Origin: Candidatus Woesearchaeota archaeon
GTDB lineage: Archaea > Nanobdellota > Nanobdellia > Woesearchaeales > ARS49
DNA: 43,389 nt
Direction: 5' to 3'
Assembly (NCBI GenBank): GCA_016929895.1
Contig: JAFGHW010000002.1
Location: 1-43,389 of the forward strand
Below are positions 8,378 to 18,401 of the stretch, in pieces. The position numbers were made by a program, and so were the translations under genes. How positions within the stretch are numbered: position 1 is the first letter of the stretch; each line of letters starts with the position of its first letter. The notes beneath the pieces were generated by a model. That model saw nothing but the letters and a program-made list of their open reading frames with translations. It was not told the origin of the DNA and did not search any database.

Positions 8378-11300
8378 TTTTTTCTTGCCTCGGCAATCTT
8401 TTTCAAAGCAGCAAAAGTATCTTTTCTTTTAGGCCCGGGCTTTTTAGGAGCCTGTTCCCTTTTAGGCATAAAACTAATTTTTCTCATCTTTTCCCAAACA
8501 TCAGGAGGACCTTTTTTAACAATTCTTGACTTTAAATCCTCAAAAGAAATCCAACCAGGCTCTTTTTTTGGCATTGGAGGACCAATCTTAACCATTTTAC
8601 GCAAACCAACAAGCCTATCTGCAGGCTTAGGAACAGGCTTAACAGGAGGCAATTCAGGCTTTTTTCGCGGCATTTCCTTAAGATTAGGAATAATTCTTTG
8701 GGCAACAAAATAACCGCCAACAACCAGACCCAAAATCAAAGCAATAATCAAAACAATCTTGAAAACCACAGGCAAAATAGATTCAGGATGAGATTCAGAA
8801 TCCAAAGGATCAAAGCCCTTGTCAATTTCTTTTTTATCAGACCAATTATCACCATCACTATCCTTATCCAGCGGATTGGTTCCATAATTAAACTCCTCAA
8901 GATTAGACAAGCCATCTTTATCCTTGTCCAAACCAGCATCAGAATCATCGCCAGGATCAAAACCATATCTTAACTCCCAAGAATCATCCATGCCATCGCC
9001 GTCAGCATCACGCTGAGACTTGGAACAACCCCTTGCATCTGCAATCTCAGTAACAGGAGTTTCAGGACATTCATCCTCTTCGTCAGGAACACCATCACTG
9101 TCAGAGTCCTCTTCAGAACAAACGCTTTTAACACAAAACAAACCCTCTATACAATCAGAATCAACAACACAATTAAGACCCTTAAAACAACCAGGACAAG
9201 CACCGCCACAATCAATATCGGTCTCAGCACCATTTAATATATTATCCTCACAATGAGTTATTTCTGCAGGAGTCACATTAACAGGACCAGTACCAAAACC
9301 AATAGCAACAGGCAAAACGTCAGTAGTAATACCGCCCGCGCCATTATTGCATTTAACAAAAAAAGTATAATCTCCTGTATCTGATTTAGATATTTGAGCA
9401 ACATGAGCAAAACCAAACTCGCAATTACCAAAACAAGCAGAAATATCATTTTCAGATTCGCCGTAATAACAAAACGCATGCTTATTAGTTTCAACACGCA
9501 AAAACAAAGGGCTAGTTTCCTGATAGCGCTCAGAAACACTCTCTACACTAAAAGGAACTGAAGTATCAACACTAAACTTGATATCTTTTACACCTGTTTT
9601 CAAATCAGCAATATCCTTGCACTCAACATAATACGTATAATCCCCTTCTTCTTCAACAGTAATATTAATAACATGAGATTCTTTTAAAACTTCATCATAA
9701 CCAGGAAATTTATTCTCCATTTCATCAAAAACATTAGTGGAATAACTATACTTACAAAAAGCAGGCTCAGAAGTTTGAACCTTTAACTCAACCATAAACC
9801 TCAAATCCTCGGGACCAATATAATCTGAAACAATTTCAGGAAAAACAAAAGCAGTAATGATAGCCGGCTCTTCAGTATCAATACTCAGCTCAAAAGTCTT
9901 TCTGACAGGAGCAAAACCCTCTGCCTTACAATAAACATACAGCAAAGATTTAGAAACATTATCCTCAGGAATACTCAAGCCATACAAGGTATGCTCAGTA
10001 TTTCCTGTAATACTAAATTTAGACAAATAAGCAAATTCTGAAGCAGGAGGAGGCGAAGGAATATTATACAAATAACGGCACTCTGCCCGCGTATTAGTTT
10101 CTACAACAGCATCAAATTCATAAGCGGAACTAACACCAAAACTAGGACTCTTAAGCCTGAAATCAGGAGAACCAGTACCAATAAAAAAGAAAGAATCAGC
10201 AATAACAGTATTGCCTGCAAAATCAGAAGCAACAATGCTCAAAGCCTTTTTACCAGAAGAAAGACCACTAACCTCTCCCTTAAACAATCTATTATTCTCT
10301 GTAGTTAAAAGAGAATCAATACTATTAGGAATTCTCTGAGCAACATAATTATTCACAAAAACAACATCATCAACAGAAGCATTAAGCAAAATAGGCTCAT
10401 TAGCAGCAATACTAACATCAATCTTTCCCTGGTCAAAAAACGAATTATCCTCAGGACTTAATGAAACAGAAGGAAAAACAGTATCAATAGTAAGATTAAA
10501 ATTCAAAGGACTATCCATAAACATATTATTCTCGTCTTTTGCATTAAGCGAAAACAAATACTTTCCATCAGCCAAATCATTTACAGGAGTTAAAACATAC
10601 TCGTAATTAAAACCAGAAGAAGGATTAACAGAAAAACCAAACTCCTGCTCCCCAAAAAGCAAGCCAGCATTAGTTATTTCAGCAGGCTCATTAAAAATAA
10701 TACGAAAAACAGGCTTTTTAGAAGAAGCATAATAATTGCCTGCGATAAGATTAGATTTGCTAATGACCAATTTCAAAGCCTTAGGACCTGCACAATTATC
10801 ACAAGCAAAAAAAGTGATTGATTTAACAACCTCAACATTACGATTAGGGTCAACACTAAAAAACTTCAAAGTATTAGCGCCGACATTAAGATTAGCAATA
10901 GTCTTAGTATCATCCTTTAACTCCAAATCATTAATATTCAACCTTGTTGAGTTAACCAAAGCAAAAGAATTAACATCATCACAAGAACCAATACAAACAA
11001 AAGTCAAATAACCATTATTGTCAGAAACATCTGAACCAGCATCAGCAAAATATTTCTTATCCTTAACCTTAATATTCAAGTAATCGTCCCTGCCAGACTG
11101 GCCAGAAACAAAAATACTAGTTTCAGGAGGCAAGAAATCCTTTTCACAGTTCCTATCAGAACAATCAGCAATTTTATTAGCATCAGCATCCTTAAAACAC
11201 CTATTCTCAGAATCAGAATAATAACAAACACCAATATTACAAGGGTCAGAACTAGAAACACTAACTGAATTATCGCTGGCTAATTTAATACCATCAGCAG

Positions 11301-12588
11301 GACTGCCGCACTGAGACCTCGAAAAATCATCACAAACAGCATCAGAACAAGAAACAGCCTGCAAATTATTCTTATTAAAAAAACACTTGTAATCATCAGT
11401 ACTCAAAGCAACAGCTTTTTCAACAGTACAAGCATCAAAAACACTATTGTAAGACTCACGATTGGCAATAGAGGTAAGAGGCGTCTGCGAGCACCGAGGG
11501 CAGTTATCAAAGCGCTTATCAATGCAGACACCCCCCCCTATTGACGAAAAAATATCACGCCATTCACAATCACCCACACGGCAAACATTATCAGTGCAAG
11601 CAGACTGCGAATGATAATCAGAACAAGTCATTCTAGGCGAACAAGCAAAACAAAAATCAACATTGGTCTTAGACCTGTCAAAGAAACAATACTCCTGCGA
11701 TTCACAAGACTGCTTAGAAGAAAACAAACCAAAAATACCTCCCTGCTCGCATGGACTTGGAGTAACACATTTCGCCCTTGGAACACCAGAAACACAAATC
11801 TGGCCAGAAGAACAAGAAACACTGCCGAGCTTTTGAAACAAAACATTATTATCATTACAAGACCAAGCTTTATTCAGCTTAGAGCCAAAAACAGATCTTA
11901 CAGAAGAAACAAAATTATTGCCAAACTCAGAACCTGACCTTCCCTTATAACCAAACAATTCCAAATAATCCCTAAAAGACTCATAATAAAACTCATGAAT
12001 ACAAAACTCATCATTTTTTTGACGCCAACAATCCAAATCACCCAAATTACCAGTAGCAAAAGCAGGCTCTGAATCAGAACCCTGAGAATAATGCGCAACA
12101 ATCTTATACCTATAATCAGAATCAAACTCCAAACCAAAACCATCAACAAAAGGAGAAGTTCCAGCAGTATTCACAAGAGCAAAACCAGAACAATCTGTGC
12201 CTTTGCAACGATAAATCTGAACATAATCAACAGGACAAGACAAATCAAAAGAAAGCCTTAACTGCTTTTCTCCTTTAACAGGATAAACAACAAAATTAGA
12301 CGGCGCTTTTGTAAAACCAGGAGTGCCGCAGCCAACAGAAGGAACAGTAATATTAACAGAAGGAGCAGGAATACCCTGCGTTGCATTACAATACTCAGAA
12401 CATGTCTGGCCAGGAGAAGGAACACCAATAAAATTAAAATTTTTAGAATCACAAGTAGCATCACTTTCAAAAGTGCCTGCAAGACTAACAGGGTCGCAAC
12501 AACAACCAATCAAAGCATTAACTGAATACGATACAAGTATAAGTACCAAAAACAAAATACAAATTCCAAATAATTTATTCAATTGCAT
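8374..12588 (-). CDS. Giant Cys-rich surface protein/adhesin with thrombospondin type-3-like Ca-binding repeats, C-terminal TM and basic cytoplasmic tail
   Basis: Signal-like N-terminus; many Cys pairs; DSDSDGVPDEEDECP...DADGDGMDD...DKDKDGLSN...DKDSDGDNWSD (about 8779-9118); TM VVFKIVLIIALILGLVVGGYFV; Lys/Pro-rich tail. Confidence 0.8.
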   Translation of the reverse strand: MQLNKLFGICILFLVLILVSYSVNALIGCCCDPVSLAGTFESDATCDSKNFNFIGVPSPGQTCSEYCNATQGIPAPSVNITVPSVGCGTPGFTKAPSNFVVYPVKGEKQLRLSFDLSCPVDYVQIYRCKGTDCSGFALVNTAGTSPFVDGFGLEFDSDYRYKIVAHYSQGSDSEPAFATGNLGDLDCWRQKNDEFCIHEFYYESFRDYLELFGYKGRSGSEFGNNFVSSVRSVFGSKLNKAWSCNDNNVLFQKLGSVSCSSGQICVSGVPRAKCVTPSPCEQGGIFGLFSSKQSCESQEYCFFDRSKTNVDFCFACSPRMTCSDYHSQSACTDNVCRVGDCEWRDIFSSIGGGVCIDKRFDNCPRCSQTPLTSIANRESYNSVFDACTVEKAVALSTDDYKCFFNKNNLQAVSCSDAVCDDFSRSQCGSPADGIKLASDNSVSVSSSDPCNIGVCYYSDSENRCFKDADANKIADCSDRNCEKDFLPPETSIFVSGQSGRDDYLNIKVKDKKYFADAGSDVSDNNGYLTFVCIGSCDDVNSFALVNSTRLNINDLELKDDTKTIANLNVGANTLKFFSVDPNRNVEVVKSITFFACDNCAGPKALKLVISKSNLIAGNYYASSKKPVFRIIFNEPAEITNAGLLFGEQEFGFSVNPSSGFNYEYVLTPVNDLADGKYLFSLNAKDENNMFMDSPLNFNLTIDTVFPSVSLSPEDNSFFDQGKIDVSIAANEPILLNASVDDVVFVNNYVAQRIPNSIDSLLTTENNRLFKGEVSGLSSGKKALSIVASDFAGNTVIADSFFFIGTGSPDFRLKSPSFGVSSAYEFDAVVETNTRAECRYLYNIPSPPPASEFAYLSKFSITGNTEHTLYGLSIPEDNVSKSLLYVYCKAEGFAPVRKTFELSIDTEEPAIITAFVFPEIVSDYIGPEDLRFMVELKVQTSEPAFCKYSYSTNVFDEMENKFPGYDEVLKESHVINITVEEEGDYTYYVECKDIADLKTGVKDIKFSVDTSVPFSVESVSERYQETSPLFLRVETNKHAFCYYGESENDISACFGNCEFGFAHVAQISKSDTGDYTFFVKCNNGAGGITTDVLPVAIGFGTGPVNVTPAEITHCEDNILNGAETDIDCGGACPGCFKGLNCVVDSDCIEGLFCVKSVCSEEDSDSDGVPDEEDECPETPVTEIADARGCSKSQRDADGDGMDDSWELRYGFDPGDDSDAGLDKDKDGLSNLEEFNYGTNPLDKDSDGDNWSDKKEIDKGFDPLDSESHPESILPVVFKIVLIIALILGLVVGGYFVAQRIIPNLKEMPRKKPELPPVKPVPKPADRLVGLRKMVKIGPPMPKKEPGWISFEDLKSRIVKKGPPDVWEKMRKISFMPKREQAPKKPGPKRKDTFAALKKIAEARKK

Positions 12589-13769
12589 GTTTCACCATAA
12601 ACAGTAATATCTTGATAGTCTTCCAAACCACCATTATCTCTAGCAATAATACGAATAATCATGCTATTTGCATATAACTCAGGCGCTGCAGGGGAAAGAT
12701 GAAATAAAACCACATCCTCATCAGGGTCTAATGCAGACAATGGATAATCCAATTGGTTAGCAGAAGCCTGCAAACGATTATTTTTAATAAAAAATTTAGT
12801 GCCAATACAAAAAACCCTGCCAGAAACAGAATCATTAATCATTAACAAAGCAGGAGGCCTATTTTTTCTTGCGATATAAAATGAAAAAGGCTTGCCAATA
12901 AGCTTTGAACGCCTATCTGTAAAAATAATTACATCATCGTTATTCTTAACATCGTTTACAACAGAAACATCGTAACCCTGATAATCTCTTGGATTAAAAT
13001 TCACATCAGAAACATCAGAATCAATCAAAGTCTTAGCATGATAATACGCCCTTCCAAAACTAACAGGATAATTAACAACAAAATCCTTTAAATCTGTTCG
13101 CGAATCACCACTAATAACAGTAATAGGCCATTCAACACCAAAAGAAACAAATTCCTCTGTAGACAACTGAGAAATATTCCTTGCAATAATCATTTTGGCA
13201 TCTGGAGCGGCTATTTGAAAAGATACTCCGGGAAACCTCGACTCATCAAAACAACCAGGCAAATTATTCTCAATATATGTTTCCAACATTTCCTGCACTG
13301 AATTACGGCTAAAATCATACAAAGGAGGAAAATCAGGCAAACCAAAAAAACCATAAAACCAATCCTTCTCAACACCCTCCTGAACAATCCAAGGAAAACC
13401 TTCCCAAGGATAATCAGGAACAATCGAAGTATAAGGGCCAACCTGGCCAACAGGAGGCGCAATAGAATAACTAACATTAAATCCATTATACAAAATAAAA
13501 TCTGTTGGGTTTTTTACAATACTTCCTTGAGATTGATATAATCTTCCTCCTTGCTTACCTAAAAGCTCTAAAGCTGCAGCAGAAGTAGAAGCAACACAAT
13601 CAGTAACATAACTCTGAACAGAATCAACAACATTCCTCTTAAAAACCTGCTCAGGAAACTGCTCAGAAGATTCTTTAATCTGCTTAAAAGAAAAAATATA
13701 CACAGCCAATGCAAAAGTGACCAAAATAATCAAACCAATCACCATAAACATAGTAACTTGAGCTTTCAT
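12579..13769 (-). CDS. Pilin-like surface protein
   Basis: MKAQVTMFMVIGLIILVTFALAVYIFSF; YVTDCVASTSAAALELLGKQGGRLY region. Confidence 0.75.
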   Translation of the reverse strand: MKAQVTMFMVIGLIILVTFALAVYIFSFKQIKESSEQFPEQVFKRNVVDSVQSYVTDCVASTSAAALELLGKQGGRLYQSQGSIVKNPTDFILYNGFNVSYSIAPPVGQVGPYTSIVPDYPWEGFPWIVQEGVEKDWFYGFFGLPDFPPLYDFSRNSVQEMLETYIENNLPGCFDESRFPGVSFQIAAPDAKMIIARNISQLSTEEFVSFGVEWPITVISGDSRTDLKDFVVNYPVSFGRAYYHAKTLIDSDVSDVNFNPRDYQGYDVSVVNDVKNNDDVIIFTDRRSKLIGKPFSFYIARKNRPPALLMINDSVSGRVFCIGTKFFIKNNRLQASANQLDYPLSALDPDEDVVLFHLSPAAPELYANSMIIRIIARDNGGLEDYQDITVYGETCN

Positions 13770-14833
13770 GACAACCTCAACTTAGCAGTAAGATCCGCCC
13801 ACGTATTAACCAATGAATTTTCAATTTCAGGAGTTTTTTTAGCAATAACAAGAAAATCATTAGAATCGTCACAAACAACAGTAGAATCAAAATTGTAAAT
13901 AACATCCTCACAAAAATTATTAATACCAATATTATTCATGTATAACCCAATATAATCATAACCAAACTCGGTTTTATCTTTTTCTAAAAAACCAAAAACT
14001 TGCTTATTGCCCTTTCTGGCAAAATAAAGATTATTAAAGATACTTGAATCCTCAAAAAAAGAAAGATTAGAAGCCAGACCAGCAAGAATATCAAAAGATG
14101 ATTTCAAAAATGTACTTTCAATATTTATATTTGAAGAAGGCAGGCTGGTTGCTGAAAAACCTTTTGGCAAAATTATTAGAGACTGTGTATTATGATTATA
14201 CCAAATGTTTTCACTGCACAAATCAAAATGGTTATTAAAATTCTTCGCAGAATCGCAAATATTAGCAGACTTATCCAATGCCCTAAGAAATGATTTAGAA
14301 TCATCAACAGGAATATTCAAAGAAGTGCCAAAAGCAACATTATTGCCATACTTTAAAACACAAATAGAATTAACACAGTCATAACTATCCTTGCTATCAT
14401 AAGGATGACAGTCATTAAAATACTCTGTTACCAACAAATTATCGGCTTGATAATTTAAATTATTCAAAGCCAACTTCTTAGGAGCGCAAAACAAAGAAAA
14501 ATCATCAGGAGAACGAACATTTGCCAAATTTAATAATTCCAAAGCCAAAAGCTTGGTTCTAGAAGACCACTTGCCGTTATCACAATAAAAATCAAGAATA
14601 AACTGAGAATCATCAATACAATAAGGCTTTGCACCCAAAAAAAACTTTTCAGGCATTCCATCAAAATCCCTATTACCAGAAGGAGAAACCAAACACTGAC
14701 TATCCACTGTACAAAAATCAGAAGACCTCTGACTCCAGCCCTTTTTAAACACAGCAGGATACCAGTCAACAGCTGAAACAATAAAAACTAGCAAAAACAA
14801 GACAAATGCTGTTAACAACAGCTTCTTATTCAT
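13766..14833 (-). CDS. Secreted/anchored surface protein, unknown function
   Basis: Signal-like MNKKLLLTAFVLFLLVFIVSAVDW; overlaps next gene by 4 nt. Confidence 0.7.
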   Translation of the reverse strand: MNKKLLLTAFVLFLLVFIVSAVDWYPAVFKKGWSQRSSDFCTVDSQCLVSPSGNRDFDGMPEKFFLGAKPYCIDDSQFILDFYCDNGKWSSRTKLLALELLNLANVRSPDDFSLFCAPKKLALNNLNYQADNLLVTEYFNDCHPYDSKDSYDCVNSICVLKYGNNVAFGTSLNIPVDDSKSFLRALDKSANICDSAKNFNNHFDLCSENIWYNHNTQSLIILPKGFSATSLPSSNINIESTFLKSSFDILAGLASNLSFFEDSSIFNNLYFARKGNKQVFGFLEKDKTEFGYDYIGLYMNNIGINNFCEDVIYNFDSTVVCDDSNDFLVIAKKTPEIENSLVNTWADLTAKLRLS

Positions 14834-14894
14834 TATTCACCCCTTTTTTTAATGCTAAAGCGTGGCTTCATCGGCAACTTGCGTATCAGCACCC

Positions 14895-17684
14895 TTACTT
14901 ACAAACAAAACCCTGACCATTAATTGAATAAAACGTATTAACAGGCTGGCAACCAGTACCATTCCAACACTTATCAACAGGACAACAACCCAACTTGAAA
15001 GCATTAGGAACATTTAGGGCTATTGGGTCCCACAAGGTATCATCAACAACAGTAATTAAAGGACTATCTGTAAAATGCCAATTACCTTCAGGCAAACAAA
15101 CAGCATGAATATCCCTGGTAATATTAATCAAAGGAATACCGCAATGGGAATCTTTAACATCAATAAAATCATATGATTGATATTCCTGAGGAATGTTCTT
15201 ACAAGCGGTAAATTCTCCCTGATAATTAATAATATTCTTATGCAACAAAGCGCCTGTTGGATAAAAAACCTTATCAAAACAACCACCAGAAGCAAGAACA
15301 GGCAAAGAAACAACTCTTGTCTTGCCAATAGTACATCCATAAGGCGCATCAGGATAAAACTGATTTTCAATTCTTTTAACTTGGTCTTTTGTTAAATCAA
15401 AAGAAGTTATAACATCTTCTATTTCTAGACAAGACTCCATCTTACCTTCTCCTCTAGCGCGATGATGACTCCTGACAACCATAATCCTCGAAAGACCTGT
15501 AACAGTAACAAAAGAATCCTCTCCTTCTAATAACACCTCATAATCAGAAACTGGTTTAGCATTATTTTGTTCAGAAATCAAAGAATCAATAGGAACAGCA
15601 GGAGTAGAATAATCAGAATAACTTTCACCAGGGTCATCAAACTCACTACAACACCTATGACCAGTCCAGTCAAAACCAGCAGAATGACAAGAAAGACTAT
15701 CCTTAATATCCAAATCTTTTGTCCAATCACCATCAGAAGCACAATAAAAAACCTCATCAAAAGCCGAAATCTCACAATAAGAACTTAAATGAGAAACGTA
15801 TTTCTTAATTTCAGAAACATCCAAAGCCCTAGAATAAACAACAACCTCATCAATCAAACCCTCAAAAGGCTCATTAGGCTCAAAAGACCTAGCACCAATA
15901 ATAAAAGGCTTAGTTCCCTGACTAATCTTGCCTGAAACATCAGCATAAGAAATTTGAGCTCCGTTAACAAACAATTTAAGTTTATCGCCATCATAAGTTA
16001 ACACAACAAAAGACCACTGATTAGCAGGAATAACATGAGTCGGAGACAAGAAAATACCATCAGGACTATTCTCTGTGTACAATGAAGCTTTAAGCTTGCC
16101 CTCCTCCAAATACAATTCAACAGACAATTCGCTATTAAAAACAACATGTTTGCCTTCGATATTAGAAGGATTAATCCAAGCAGAAAAACTAAATTCATCC
16201 AAATTAAGATTAATTTGATCAGGAGCGATTACAATATCTGAATACGGTGATGCGAATAAAGCAGCATTGCCTATTTTGCCGGTTGCAAAAGAAATAATAT
16301 TAGGAGCACCATTAACAAACTGATTAACAAAATTATCAGCACTATCTTCTAAAGGATAATAAAAAATAATACCCTCGGGACACACCAAACCAGACAAATC
16401 CCTTGTATTAGAACCCAAAGAAGCATTATTTTTCGTTGAAAAAGGAAAATCAGCAGCGCATTCAAACAAATCACCTGCAGAAGAAATATACTCATGATTC
16501 CCATATCTGGTTTTGACACTAACAGAATCGCCATCCAAAAAATTTATTCTCTCACAAATCCTAATTCTTTCACCAGCTATGGTCTCTAAAGAAATCTCTT
16601 CTGGAAATAAATAAACCTCCTTAAAACCATTAGGACAAAGAGCAGGTTCTTCAAAACCCTTTGCAGAAAAAACTTTGTATTCAAAAGACTTAGAAGCCGA
16701 AAAAAACTTTTCACCATCTGAAACAAGACTCTTTGCAGAAAAAACTTTGTATTCAAAAGACTTAGAAGCCGAAAAAAACTTTTCACCATCTGAAACAAGA
16801 CTCTTTGCAGGACAATAACTTGAATCCAAAGAAAAAATCTCGCCAAAATTTTCCTTAGCAATCCAAGCCCATTTGCCATTAGCTAACTGAGTGCAAAAAG
16901 CATCAATAAGATTTTCATTAAAAAAACCAACATAACCACAGTCAGTAATATCGGTTCCACAACAAATTCCTTTGTACATATCGCCATAATTTGCCAAGCA
17001 ATCAGTATCTTCATTAAAATCACATTTTTTATTCAAATCACCATCATAACAAGCCCAAATATTTTTTGAAGTATCATCAGTTGTGGTTGTTAAAGGAGTT
17101 TCAGGGTCTCTGGCACCAACCCAAACCATAACCCTTGGATTATCAGACTTAACGACAAAAGTATTGCCTTCTGTTTCTGTAAAAACAAAACCAGACAAAA
17201 CATCGTTCATCATACCCAAATTAACAATACCTGATTTAGAAGTAATTGCAGAATTAATTCCTTTTCCTTCAATAAATGAAAGATCGCCTGCAATAGATGG
17301 ATGACAATGCCCCCTGCTACAAGAAGTTCTAACATTTTCTGACCTAACAACAGCCTTATCAGCAAGCACCAAAGACATATCAGCAGAACTAAAACAACCG
17401 CCCTTGCAAATATCCTGATTATCACTTCTTTTAACAAGAATACCTGAATCAAATGCCTCAACAAACCAGTAACCACCACATCGATTATATTCTTTAAAAG
17501 CATTCATATAAGCAAAATCAACAAATACCTTATTAGGAAAATAAAACTCAGAATTAAAAGGATTATCATGAGAATCAACAGTGCGCAAACCTTCTTTACC
17601 AACAATTAACTTAAAAGGAACAGCAGAAACAGTAGCAGAATAGAGTACTATAATAAGTGCTATAACGATAAGCGCCCTTTTCAT
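14895..17684 (-). CDS. Secreted LamG/concanavalin-A-like domain protein
   Basis: ATG at 17684; YYPLEDSADNFVNQF...FSFSAWINPSNIEGKHVVF...WSFVVLTYDGDKLKLFVNG...GLIDEVVVYSRALDVSEI is a LamG-type signature. Confidence 0.8.
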   Translation of the reverse strand: MKRALIVIALIIVLYSATVSAVPFKLIVGKEGLRTVDSHDNPFNSEFYFPNKVFVDFAYMNAFKEYNRCGGYWFVEAFDSGILVKRSDNQDICKGGCFSSADMSLVLADKAVVRSENVRTSCSRGHCHPSIAGDLSFIEGKGINSAITSKSGIVNLGMMNDVLSGFVFTETEGNTFVVKSDNPRVMVWVGARDPETPLTTTTDDTSKNIWACYDGDLNKKCDFNEDTDCLANYGDMYKGICCGTDITDCGYVGFFNENLIDAFCTQLANGKWAWIAKENFGEIFSLDSSYCPAKSLVSDGEKFFSASKSFEYKVFSAKSLVSDGEKFFSASKSFEYKVFSAKGFEEPALCPNGFKEVYLFPEEISLETIAGERIRICERINFLDGDSVSVKTRYGNHEYISSAGDLFECAADFPFSTKNNASLGSNTRDLSGLVCPEGIIFYYPLEDSADNFVNQFVNGAPNIISFATGKIGNAALFASPYSDIVIAPDQINLNLDEFSFSAWINPSNIEGKHVVFNSELSVELYLEEGKLKASLYTENSPDGIFLSPTHVIPANQWSFVVLTYDGDKLKLFVNGAQISYADVSGKISQGTKPFIIGARSFEPNEPFEGLIDEVVVYSRALDVSEIKKYVSHLSSYCEISAFDEVFYCASDGDWTKDLDIKDSLSCHSAGFDWTGHRCCSEFDDPGESYSDYSTPAVPIDSLISEQNNAKPVSDYEVLLEGEDSFVTVTGLSRIMVVRSHHRARGEGKMESCLEIEDVITSFDLTKDQVKRIENQFYPDAPYGCTIGKTRVVSLPVLASGGCFDKVFYPTGALLHKNIINYQGEFTACKNIPQEYQSYDFIDVKDSHCGIPLINITRDIHAVCLPEGNWHFTDSPLITVVDDTLWDPIALNVPNAFKLGCCPVDKCWNGTGCQPVNTFYSINGQGFVCK
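16660..16803. repeat. Exact 72-bp tandem duplication (2 copies) within the LamG-protein CDS
   Basis: tttgcagaaaaaactttgtattcaaaagac...aaacaagactc occurs twice, period 72, in frame (24 aa). Confidence 0.95.
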
Positions 17685-17969
17685 AACCAAACCCTCTTTT
17701 TGAGAATAAACGGTATATATAGTATATAAATGTTTTCCTAACTAACTTTTAAAAAGTTCTCAAAAAACTTTGTTTTTGGAACCTCAAAAATGCAAAACAT
17801 TTTTGAAGGTTAGGATCAAAAGCGCTCTTTGTTCAAGCTCGAGAAGCAAACTATCAGCTGTTTTTCCAAGAAAAACAGAGGGAAAACTCTTCTCTCGCTT
17901 TCACAATGCCGCGCCCATTATTTCATCTACAAACATTTAAATAGGAGAAGATACGAAAAATAAATTATA

Positions 17970-18401
17970 ATGAACAAAAAAATAGTACTAATAATCATTA
18001 TAATTATCTTAATCGGTTTAGTTAGCGGACTAATTGCTTACTTTGCAGCACCAAAGGCAGGTATGAAAAGCTGCGAAGAAATAAACGAAGAGCTCTACAA
18101 TTATGTTCTTGCAATAAAAAACCAAGACATAACCTATTGCGGCAACACAGGAAACCCAAAATTCTGCAAAGCACATGTAATGAAAGACACTGCGTTCTGC
18201 GACACACAAGAAGACAAAGAATACTGCCTTGCAATAATAACCTCAAATGAAAAATTCTGCGCTGAAAATGACTGGTGGTGCAAAGCAGATGCAAGCAAAA
18301 ATATTGAATACTGCAATAAACTGCCGCCGAAAGAACAAGAAGAATGCAAAGCAGAAATCAGCTTAAATGAACAATACTACAAACAAGAAGGCCTATGCTA
18401 A
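17970..18401 (+). CDS. Membrane-anchored Cys-repeat extracellular protein
   Basis: N-terminal TM IVLIIIIIILIGLVSGLIAYFA; degenerate (F/Y)C-x(n)-C-x-A repeats. Confidence 0.7.
   Translation: MNKKIVLIIIIIILIGLVSGLIAYFAAPKAGMKSCEEINEELYNYVLAIKNQDITYCGNTGNPKFCKAHVMKDTAFCDTQEDKEYCLAIITSNEKFCAENDWWCKADASKNIEYCNKLPPKEQEECKAEISLNEQYYKQEGLC

Noticed and set aside
11530-11540. Run of C (acacccccccctatt-like) in the adhesin gene as a phase-variable homopolymer
   Set aside because: Tract is only about 7 C and the frame is intact on both sides; insufficient evidence of variability.
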